From the NCBI GenBank assembly GCA_958510875.1, contig OY294070.1, forward strand, positions 2,914,001 through 2,978,000: a stretch of DNA of 64,000 nucleotides. Reading direction: 5' to 3'. This document shows, in pieces, positions 50,501-62,500 of the stretch. The position numbers and the translations under genes are program-made. The stretch is from Endomychus coccineus. Taxonomy: Eukaryota > Arthropoda > Insecta > Coleoptera > Endomychidae. Positions within the stretch are counted from its first letter, which is position 1; each line of letters begins with the position of its first letter. The notes under the pieces were generated by a model, which saw only the letters and a list, made by a program, of their open reading frames with translations, was not told where the DNA came from and made no database searches.

Positions 50501-53500
50501 ATTTTCTAAGTTAAAAATAATGCACCCTAGTATAATGAGAACCAATGATCTTTACAAAGAGTTACTGAGACTACAAAATAACTTGAAAGAAGATCAACTA
50601 CCCTTCAAAATTACACTAGATAACACTCTACTATTTGAAAATTTAATAAAAATCGAATGTTACGTTTTAAATAATAGAATAACATATCTCTTGCACATTC
50701 CTATTTTACACACAACTGTTTTCAACTATTATCATCTGTATTCCATCCCTATCTTCACTCAGGGTCAGTTTAAGGCTATAATTTCACGAAGTAAATATCT
50801 GTTAAGAGATAAATTGTACTATACATTTCAAAAAGGTGACGCTTGCATGGAAATTGAATCACAATATTATATTTGTAAGAAACTAGACTTACAAGAAGTT
50901 ACAGCAGAAAAGCCTTGCGAAATTCAACTTTTGAATACAAAAAACACGTCATCCTGTCAACAAATCCAAGTAAAAATCACCAGATCGATTATTAAAAGAC
51001 TGGAAGAATCAAATAATTGGATTGGAATATTTCCATCTGAAGAAACATTGAAACTGAAGTGTGAAAATCAAGAAGAAATCTTAAAAGTGATGGGTACATA
51101 CTTATTTGAAATCCCAGAACATTGTCAAATTATTACGAGTCAAGAAACAATTATCAATCAAGAGCAAGTAACATATTTCAACCAACCGATACTTTTTCCA
51201 GATTTGGATATAAGAACTATACCTAACTCGCATACTAATTTTACTCTGCATTTAGAAGAACCTAAATTGGATGGATTAGAAGAACTAAAATCTCGCATTA
51301 TCGATAACACTCCCAGTTTATCATTTGATAAAATTTCGAACCTTCCCAGTGTTTGGACAATCATAATTTATATTTCCTTAATATTGTTAATCGTTTACCT
51401 CTGTTACAAGAAACTACTAACAAGATGTCGTACAGATAAGAAAACAGCGAAGAAATCAGATCCGGCCGTCAACCTATCAACTGTCCAACTTCCTCGTTAA
51501 CCTGCGTAGTTGGATCTTCGAGGGGAGGTGTAATCTCACCGATTCAGAAGTTCCCACAACAATGAATGCTGATCCAGCGGAATATGATCCGCCTAGATCA
51601 ACGGTCTTAAGTTTATATGATGTTTTAATGTATTATTCCTTGTAAGAAAGATTTCAGTCAGTTATAATTATTCATATGAAATACATCTTTTCTGTAAAGC
51701 TCCAAATAAAGTTTTTTAAAAAGCGATTTCCGTTTATCGAAAATATTATTCGAGTGTAATGAGGAACCCCTGTTGGGTCAGAGCCAATGGCCGCATTATC
51801 AAACTGTATTGGAGGCAAGATGTATTTCAAAATGGAAAGTTCCGATTTTGCGATAGAATGACAATTTGTTACAATCCTCTCCCCAATTTGACCTTTGAAG
51901 TATTAGTTGTCGGACGGTCCCTGGGAACGGAGCACGGCAACGTAGTCAGAAACAGCTTCTAGGTGGGCTGAATTATACACCTAGTGGTGGCAGCTTAAAA
52001 TAACCTTAAGGATATGCAGATCAACTAAAATCTTTGATACCCGAGCAGGTTCCAACAAAAACTTCAATGTAACACGTCGACGAGGTATTATCGCTACCTG
52101 AAATAATAAATACCAAGCCGACTGTTACATTTCAACGCTTTTCCATATTTCTTTAGTGTGTAACCTCTCTTAAATAATTAGGGAGTGATTTAACCCAAAA
52201 GTTCTGTCATTACTTTTTGCCTACACCGTATCTCATCTAGTTCGTTCAATCTCATATGTCAGAATGATCAAATAGTTCAATTTTAGTGTGGATTGTGAAA
52301 ACAATTGTATCCTGATAAACATCAAATGTAAACGAAGTAAAAAAAAAAGACAGTCCCCCCGTATGCTCTTACTTACCATCATCCTTATCAGCGGTCATCT
52401 TTCTGAGAACGGAAGTGGGTGTAAATGCTAATGGAGTGGGTGAAGAAACGCTTTTGTTGGGTTGAATGTTGTTGTTGTTTGGACTTTGACCGCGTTGTTG
52501 TAATTCCTGTTTTTTACGAAAGTTCTCCTGTTGTTCCTCGAGTTTCTTTTTGATCAGTGCCCGTTGGAGGATGTTTTGAGTGTGTACTTGTAATTCCCTT
52601 GGAGAGGGAATGCGTTGGTGCATGGCTGCGAATATAGACACAAAACGTACAACTAGACCGTCTACAACCTATTCAATATTCATTCAATCACCGTTTCTTA
52701 TTGGTTTATTTATACAGTCTACATTCATCCTTTCCAAAATCCCCTTACCTGTCATAATTCTTAATTACATAAATTACCAATTTCCTTAAAAATTTAAATT
52801 CTTAAAAGCACCTATGTCCCCCCAAGTGCCATTCATACCTAACGTAATTTTCGTTTTACAGATCTACAAATAATACGAGAATATTGCGAAAAATCAAGAT
52901 ACCATAATTGGAAATGTTGTAAATGGTGCAAAAGCAAAACGAACTCACCAGGTACAGTAAGGGTATTCGGGCTAGTCGCCATTATTGGAGATACACAATA
53001 TGCTGCTTGTAAAAATAAATTCTTTAGTGTAGTAAAAAAAGCATAAGGGATGCACTACACTCAGCAGACAAAGCAAAATAATATGAAAAATTTCTATTTC
53101 GAACGAAAAAACTATGCACATGGGAAATGTAGAATAAAACACATTAAACAATATGTTTAATATGTTTTGACCACGATAGAAAAGGTATGTAGAAATTTAC
53201 AAGTGTTTAATTAATTCAATTTGTATAAATTTGACTCAATGATTGCACATCGGTTCTACTATTCACCGACTTAGTTAGGTATCACATTTTATGTGATTCA
53301 TCTCCAGCATAGATCTTCTATAATAATTGGTTGATTTTTTTTCCTTCTGAATTTTGTCTAAAGTTCATATCTAGTAAATTTATGTTTTTGTTAATTTCTA
53401 TTTCACAGGTAAATTGAAGTTTACAGTGGAAATTGTCCCAATTTTTATCTATTACATACTGAATTTTATCCTTCGGAACACACATTACGCAGTTTACACA

Positions 53501-56500
53501 TCTTTGAAGAATACGGGTTGAAAATCTAGTGAATTTATTACAGATTCTTCTAGGCATTCCACAACTAAGTTAAATTTGTTTATTTCTTTTATTTTTGAGA
53601 TATGATATATTAAGTATTGAAAATTAAATATTATTTTTATAAATGAAGTTTTGTTTAAGTATGAAACTGTCTTTTTCGCATTTTTGGTGGAATTTTAAAA
53701 GTACTTTTTTGTAAAAAATGTTATTGAAAACTTTATTTAAATTCTAATACAAAATTCTCGGGAAATAGGTCACATTAACACATATATTTTTATTTTTACC
53801 CTCGTCTTTACGTACGTTTCGGTCTCACGACCATCATCAGAAGACTTATTGATACAATAACCTGATTACTTAGAAATACTGTAATAACACAAAGCGTCCT
53901 TATCGCACAAATTTCGTTTAAATGCCAACGTCGCCGAAACGAACGGAAACATGAAATCGGAACATCAATAAATACGAACACATTTCATAAATGTCTGCGA
54001 GAGACTAACAGACAAAGAGTTCTATCCTCTTTGCTAACAGACGAGACCATCTCAAGTGTTCATTTAAGCGCCAGATGTCATAATTTATTAGGTGATAAAA
54101 GAAGGTCTCTGGCCTCTGAGAAATACTTTACGACAATTCTACCTAAAGTAAACTTTTACATTATAAGGGCGTAAGTAGGAATTTGCAAGAATATTAATTA
54201 ATTAAATTAGTATAAATATGACTTAGTATTTGAACGTCACTCCTATGATTTATTTTTATATGACGATCCATTATAAATTTTGTTTATTCTCTCTTTAATA
54301 ATAGGATTGAAAAAAGTTTTTGGGTAGCCATTCTTTTTTCAATCCTATTATTGAAGAGAGAATAAACAAAATTTATAATGGATCGTCATATAAAAATAAC
54401 GTAAAAGGTAATACAGACAATTATATAACTTTACCATACATTCCGGAGACCTCAGAGAAAATTAAGAAATGTTTGAAAAAGTATGATATAAATGTTGCGC
54501 ATAAACCTACTAACTGTGTTGGGAAATATTTCTCAAATCTAAAACCTGTAATTCCTAAAGATAAACAAACCCACACAGTATACAAATTAAATTGTTCAGA
54601 TTGTGATGGGACCTATACTGGTATCTCTAAACAATATTTACAAAAAAGAATGTATGGCCATAAGTATAGCACAAGAAACAAAAACTTAGAAAATTCCACC
54701 GCGCTTGCTAAACATTGCTTTGATTATAACCATCAATTTGATTACAAGAATGTTAATATTTTAACTAAGGAAACCAATTATTATAAAAGATCTATTCTGG
54801 AGACGATTCACATAAAACGTGACTCCAAGTCTGTAAATCATAGGAGTGACGTTCAAACACTAAGTCACATTTATACTAATTTAATTAATTAATATTCTTG
54901 CAAATTCCTACTTACGTCCTTATAATGTAAAAGTTTACTTTAGGTAGAATTGTCTAAAGTATTTCTCAGAGGCCAGAGACCTTCTTTTATCACCTAATAA
55001 ATTATGACATCTGGCGCTTAAATGAACACTTGAGATGGTCTCGTCTGTTAGCAAAGAGGATAGAACTCTTTGTCTGTTAATCTTTCGCAGACATTTATGA
55101 AATGTGTTCGTATTTGTTGATGATTCTACTTAATAGTGGACTTTAAATTTTTATGCTGCAACATTGATGTGTTATAGTTCCGATTTCATGTTTCCGTTCG
55201 TTTCGGCGACGTTGGCATTTAAACGAAATTTGTGCGATAAGGACGCTTTGTGTTATTACAGTATTTCTAAGTAATCAGGTTATTGTATTAATAAGTCTTC
55301 TGATGATGGTCGTGAGACCGAAACGTACGTAAAGACGAGGGTAAAAATAAAAATATATGTGTTAATGTGACCTATTTCCCGAGAATTTTGTATTAATTCA
55401 TACGTGGGCCAAGAATCTTTATTTTAAATTCATTAATTTCTTCTATTTACCAGTATAATTTAAATTTTAAAATAAATGAATTCATTTCTTATTAGTAAAT
55501 AAAGTATTATTTAAGTACAAATTTTTCATGTTTATCGTTTCCCACATGATTTTATAAGAATTGTTTTCTAATTTTTTATCTTAATATAATAATTTCAATA
55601 ATGAATTTATTAAATTTGTATGGTTTTATTTATAATTCAGATAATTTGTAGGGAATTATTATTTATTTTTATTTTATTGATCAAATAAATGAAAAGTATG
55701 AATCAATTATTTTTATTAAAATATTTTATTAAATTTTATTAGATTTAGGGAATTAATTTTATTTAATTATTCTTTGAATATTTATAGGGCAGTTATTTTA
55801 ATTTTCTAAACATTAATTTTTTTGGATGAAAAATAGAATAAAAAAAACTTCAGACAGAAACGCTTTGGAATATTTATAATTTTTTTAATTATTTATTTTT
55901 ATTATTAAATATAAATTTATTAATATTATTTAAAGACAAGTTATAGGTAGGTGAACCAATATTACTTACAGTGGGTTTGGAATATTTATAAAATATTTTA
56001 TTTATTTATTTTTGTTATTAAATATAAATTTATTAATGTCATTTAAAGACATGTTATAGATAGGTGTACCAATATTGCTTACAATGGGCCTCAAAGGTAT
56101 ATAAGTTTTATGCAGTTTCGGAAGCCCGTAGGCGCATTAATTTATTTTTCATGTCAATAGCTAACTTATTTTTGTACCATTTATTGATTAATATGTTCAA
56201 TCTTTCCTTTTTTGTGTTCGTAATAATATCTATGCATTATGACGGTTTTCTTATATTTATCCGCCCTCAATATTAATATTTGAGGGCTAGCATATAAAAG
56301 TCTATTTTTTCTATGATAGTTGAAACGATTTTTTGTTACTCCTATTTCTGTTTATTGTTTATTATTTTTACTTGTTAAGATGTTACTTATTTTAATTCTT
56401 TGTAATTTAATTTTTTCTTCTGAATCTGTAGTTCTAATTTCGCATTCTAAACAAGGAATTATATAGTCAATGGGTAATTTTTTATTGTGGTTTTATTTTA

Positions 56501-59500
56501 TTTATATATTTCGATTATAAAAGATCTATCTGTCTGTGAATCATAGAACCGATGTACAACCATTTAGTAAAATGTATACAACGTTTTCTTATGGGAATTA
56601 GTTGTTTACAGTCTTCTGATGATGGTCCTAAGACCAAAACGTGCCTAAATATGAAAATATAGTAGACATAAGTGTTAATGTGACCATTTCCAAATAATTT
56701 ATAATTTATGAATATATTTCATTTATATATATAATTGATAAACGATAAAAAAAGGGGAGCAAAACCAAAGAGCTAGAAAATTGTATTTAAAAAAATTGTT
56801 CTGCTACGGTTTCAGTTATTTTTCCACACCTCCACATCTGTTGAAATTTTGAGAAAAAGAATACATTCAAGAAAGGTATAGACATATTTTCTATTCAGGA
56901 AAATATCCGTCGCGATATTAGTCGGGGAAGAAGACAATCGATCGTTGGATTTTAAAACTCTAAAAATCAAATAACAACATCTACGGGCATGCTAAAGGGC
57001 TCACACAAGCAAACAACAATGATCGGACAATGACGGTCTTCTAAACTAAGCCAACTACATAAAAGCGGATGGACAAAAAGCAAGGTTACGTATGACACGC
57101 ACTACTAGATCTAGAAGCATCTACCAGATGGTGTTGCGTGGGTGTGAGGTGATGCTGTTGGGTGCGGGGTGCGCAGTGTGACGACTCACCGGTCGGAGGG
57201 AGGGGCGATACTCGTAATTGTTGCTGTTGCTGCTGCTGTTGGAACATGTGATGTTGCGGCGGGGGCACCGGACTCAACACTCTGGGACTGGGTCCAATGC
57301 CGCCGGGGGCGGTTTGCATTTTCAAGATGGTGAACAACATTTCACGGTGCCTCGGTTGTAATGCGGGATTCGCCAGTTGCTGGTATAGGTGTTGAGGCGT
57401 GATGTCGCCACGTTTCAGACCTTCAATATAGACACAACAGGTAGGTATGAGGAAAATTACCCGCTGGTTCGTCTCATTAACGGCCCGGGACGTTATAGAT
57501 CGTATTACGACCTGATACAAACCAATTGAATATACAGGATGTCCCAACATTTCGTGTACATAGGTTTTTGCCATGACACTATAAGAAACATTGCGATACA
57601 CAACGGCTATTCTGTATCGTTAATAAATAATTTAATGAAGAGAAAACCTTTAAAATTAACCCAATGTGCAATAAAAAAATTAGAGAAAATGTAACCTTGA
57701 CATACTTTGGGCCAGTATCTGATGAAATCTCGATTATTTAAAAAAAAACAAAGTTAAATGTAGCTTTCAGACCAAGTCAAAAACTTTTAAACAAAATATG
57801 ATAACTTTCGGAGGTCAGGAGTTTATTATAAGAGACATTTTTTAAACTAAATTAAACGTAGCTCTTTCAGAATGTTTCATTACATTTGAATAATAACCAG
57901 GGGATTAAAAAAATAGGGAATAGAGCCAACGACCTACCCCCCACCATTAACTACGCCTCTGAAAAAAATCTTAAATTGTATAGACGCAAGAAAATGCAAA
58001 AATCTTTTTGCATCGTGATTATTACTATTAATAAACGATGAAAACCCATCTTCAATTAACAAATGGAATATCTCGGGCGCTTTTGATCCAAAGTTTCTGA
58101 AATTTGGTATCGGGTTTTTTTTTTGTCCGCTGAACCCGAATCTGAAGTCGGAAAATGGAAAATCCGACCCGTTTGCCGGAAAACCCGGATAATTTTTTCT
58201 TGGACTGTGGCATTGAAATAATGAGATGCCGTGATGTGTTTCGGTACAATTTTCACTAAAAGAAGAAAAATTGGTGGATAAAAAAAGACCCGGAGATATA
58301 CCATTTCTTAATTGAAAATAATTTTTCATTGTTTATCAATTAGGGTCGTTTTCGGATAATTTTGGTATTCTGAGTTTGATTTTATAGTCAATATTGTCGA
58401 ATGTACACCCACAAATTTGCTGATTTGTTATAAACAAATTGTATTAATTATTAAATATACAAATTTTACCAAAATGTCGATTTTATAGTCGTTGTCGGAT
58501 AATGTGCCTCCCGAGTACGATTTTATTGCTATTATGGTCTTCAAGTGCATAAATAAATTTTTAAATTGTTATAAACAATGATGTTTATTAATAAAAATAC
58601 GAATTTGACCAAAATGACGAGTTTATATTCGCTTTCGGATAATTTTGGCGTCCTGAGTATGATTTTTTTGCTATTGTGGTCTTCAAGTGCATAAATAAAT
58701 TTTTAAATTGTTATAAACAATTATGTTTATTAATAAAAATACGAATTTGACCAAAATGTCGAGTTTATATTCGCTTTCGGATAATTTTGGCCTCCTGAGT
58801 ATGATTTTTTTGCTATTGTGGTCTTCTCTGGAACTTTATTCAATATTCATCGTCTAAATCTCGTGCACACCAGCTCCTCGAGAAAATATTTTGTATTTAT
58901 GCGATTAAAAATCATACAATACCTACCAATTTGTTTCGATTTTTGGATATAATTTATTTGATTATTAATATAGATTAATTTTAAATACACATTACACACG
59001 GAATTTTGGCACAACTCGTATACTTGTTCATAAATAATTTGTTCATAACAATTCAAAAATTCATGTATGCTTTTAAAGACCATAATAGCAATAAAATCGT
59101 ACCCAAAAGGCCAAAATTATCCGAAAACAAGTATAAACTCGACATTTTGGTCAAATTCGAGTATTTAATAATAAATATAATTTTTTTTATAACAAATTAG
59201 CAAATTTGTGGGATACAATCGACGATATTGACGATAAAACCAAACTTAAAATACCAAATTATCCGAAAACGATCCTAAACTCGGACTTTTGGTAGAATTC
59301 ATCTATTTTATTGATAAATTAATTGTTCATAACAAATGGAGTTATTTCAACTATTTGTTTAACTAGTTTCACATGTACACTCACCAAAAATAGTCTTTAT
59401 GCGATCAATAATGGTCAAATTTTGTTTATAAACAATAAAATTATCCGAAAACGACTATAAACTCGACATTTTGGTCAAATTCGTACATTTCATAATAAAT

Positions 59501-62500
59501 ATAATTTGTTTATAACAAATTAGCAAATTTGAGGATTACATTCGACGATATTGTCGATAAAATCAAACTCAGAATACCAAAATTATCCAAAAACGACCCT
59601 AAACTCGGAGTTTTGGTCGAATTCATCTATTTTTTTAATAAATAAATTGTTTATAACAAATAAAGTTAATTCAACTATTTGTTTAACTAGTTCCACATGT
59701 TCACTGACCAAAAATAGTCTTGATCCGATCAAAAAAGGTCAAATTTGCATTTTAATTGTTTTTTTTTATTGTTCATACACAATAAAATTATCCGAAAACG
59801 ACTATAAACTCGGCATTTTGGTCAAATTCGTACATTTCATAATAAATATAATTTGTTTATAACAAATTAGCAAATTTGTGGGTTACATTCGACAATATTG
59901 ACGATAAAATCAAAGTCAGAATACCAAAATTATCCGAAAACGACCCTAAACTCGGAGTTTTGGTCGAATTCATCTATTTTGTCAATAAATAAATTGTTTA
60001 CAACAAATGAAGTTATTTCAACTATGTGTTCAACTAGTTTCACATGTTTACTGACTAAAAATAGTTTTTATACGATCAAGAACGGTCAAATTTTGAGTTT
60101 TAATTGTTTTTTTTATTGTTTATAAACAATAAAATTATCCGAAAACGACTATAAACTCGACATTTTGGTCAAATTCGTATATTTAATGATAAATTTAACT
60201 TTTTTATAACAAATTAGCAAATTTGTGGGATACATTCGGCGATATTGACGATAAAATGAAACTCAGAATACCAAAATTATCCGAAAACGACCCTAAGCTC
60301 GGACTTTTGGTCGAATTCATCTATTTTTTTAAATAAATAAATTGTTTATAACAAATAAAGTTTATTCAACTATTTGTTCAACTAGTTTCACATGTTCACT
60401 GACCAAAAATAGTCTTTATCCGATCAAAAAAGGTCAAATTTTGCATTTTAATTGTTTTTTATTGTTCATAAACAATAAAATTATCCGAAAACGACTATAA
60501 ACTCGACATTTTGGTCAAATTCGTACATTTGAGAATAAATATAATTTGTTTACAACAAATTAGCAATTTGTGGGTATACATTCGCCGATATTGACGATAA
60601 AATTAAACACAGAATACCAAAATTATCCGAAAACGACCCTAAACTCGGAGTTGTGCACGAATTCATCTATTTTGTTAATAAATAAACTGTTTACAACAAT
60701 TGAAGTTAATTCAAATATTTGTTCAACTAGTTTCACATGTTTACTGACCAAAAATAGTCTTTATACGATCAAAAACGGTCAAATTTTGCGTTTTAATTGT
60801 TTTTTATTGTTTATAAACAATAAAATTATCCGAAAACGACTATAAACTCGACATTTTGGTCAAATTCGTATATTTAATGATAAATATAATTTTTTTATAA
60901 CAAATTAGCAAATTTGTGGGATACATTCGACGATATTGACGATAAAATGAAACTCAGAATACCAAAATTATCCGAAAACGACCCAAAGCTCGGAGTTTTG
61001 GTCGAATTCATCTATTTTGTTAATAAATAAATTGTTTATAACAAATGAAGTTAATTCAACTTTTTGTTCAACTAGTTTCATATGTTTACTGACCAAAAAT
61101 AGTCTTCATCCGATAAAAAACGGTCAAATTTTGCATTTTAAATGTTTTTTTTATTGTTTATAAAGAATATAAACAATTTGCGCAACTTTATTTGTGGTCG
61201 ACTTTTTTTCAGATGACATTTTGAAGAGAATGCACTTTGTCCCATCAAAATCGATCCATTTCCCAAGGATTTACGTGCCCCCTTTTTTTTCTTCTGACTA
61301 ACAATGTGCCATCCTGAATGCGATGCAAAAAGAATTTTGCATTTTCGTGCGATCTAGTTTAGATGTTTTTCATACTTTTGACTGAACTATTGGACGGTTC
61401 AAAAGTTACGCAAAAAAAGAACTATTTATTTCCAGGGTTATTAAGGACTTTCGAAAGTTACTTTCTGGGGAAAGATCCTCTATCGGCGCCTAAAATTAAT
61501 GGATTACAAACTGGGCCATCCTGTATAGATAGAAAGAAACGAGATCGATCGATGATAAAACTATCAAAGTGGACACTCACCTTGCAATATGGCTTGAGCT
61601 TCGGGTCGGCTAAGCAGCTCTCTGCTTTGTTGCGGTCCCATGTCTTGTAACGGGGAAGCCCTCAGTAACGGATGGATGCCCACGAGCTTGTTCAACATCT
61701 CCAATTGTTGTCGCTGTTGCGCCTGCACGTGTTGCTGCTGATTCGGCACCTGGTGCACCTTCATGGGAAAGTCGCCGGACATGTGAGCGGCGCCGCTACC
61801 GATTCGCGTAGCCGGGTTGGGACTCGCGGGCCCGAGCAGATGCGGTTGGCTCATACGGGCCTGTGCCTCGTCCTGTTGTTGCGAGTGAGAGAGCATCTGG
61901 AAGAAATTCTGCTGAAAAATCTCTCGACGTTTCAACTTCTACTTGTATCACATCAAACGAAAAATTGCACTAATACTAAGATACTGTGAGACAAATCAAA
62001 TTCTATTAAAAAAAAATTACACATTTGCATGCAAATAATACATTTTTCGCAGGTTCGAAAACGCAAGCAGGGTAAAATAATTTTAAACAATTATTAAAAA
62101 TAGAAGCAGGGTAAAATTTGAAAAAAAAAATTGCATAGAATCAGCCGCTACTTGATCTATTCAAAACGTAAATAAAATAATAGGTTTTCACTGATTTAAT
62201 AAATAAATGTATCGAATTAATATACTTTTTTTTATTATTTCATTGAATATTTGTTTCTGCTTCCAATGGTTTGAATTATATAATACAATTAATAAAATTA
62301 GAGATTGTTCAAGGGAGGGAATTAAATAATAATTTAAATCGGTAAAATATAAATTTTGTTCACATTTTTTTACAGTTTCAGTTCCAATTAATTGTTTAGA
62401 AACCATTTAAAATGATAACAAAATTGAGAATTCAACGAATATAAAAGTAAAGTAAAACTAATATTTTAAGGTAAATAAACATCAACATAATGAAAGAAAA

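Larger units (their letters stand above)
48720..51750 (+). mobile_element. Errantivirus-type LTR provirus, gag/pol mostly deleted, env retained
   Basis: Two 222-bp direct repeats (48720-48941 and 51529-51750) that I read as identical, each starting TGTAATCTC, flanked by a 4-bp target duplication CGAG (48716-48719 and 51751-51754). A TGGCGCAGTCG primer-binding site overlaps the 5' LTR end, and a purine tract GAGGGGAGG precedes the 3' LTR. The interior is only about 2.6 kb: a short fused gag/pol frame and a long envelope frame. Family: insect errantiviruses (gypsy group) carry gag-pol-env, with Env related to baculovirus F proteins. It lies in a 4E-T intron, antisense to that gene. Identical LTRs imply a recent insertion, so the internal deletion probably existed at, or arose just before, integration. 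Confidence 0.93.
53751..55395. mobile_element. Penelope-like element, inverted dimer (hairpin)
   Basis: The left arm (53751-54316) is the reverse complement of the right arm's start (about 54334-54385) and 3' part (about 54837-55395); both meet at a short loop near 54317-54333. The left arm lacks the GIY-YIG coding part (about 54390-54836 of the right arm). The right arm has about 60 extra bases near 55118-55177. Shared ends carry hammerhead-like motifs. Penelope-like retroelements are known for inverted and partial terminal copies, a GIY-YIG nuclease and hammerhead ribozymes. It lies in the 4E-T intron between 52949-53005 and 57190-57420. Confidence 0.85.

Noticed and set aside
49902..51500. 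Treating the long Env frame as an intact functional gene
   Set aside because: It has no ATG near its start and the spliced leader joins a different frame that stops at 49897-49899, so I call it broken in this assembly.
57934..58329. Overlapping minus-strand open frames of up to 131 codons near 58 kb
   Set aside because: No known motifs, several frames open at once in low-complexity sequence, located in a 4E-T intron beside a foldback element.
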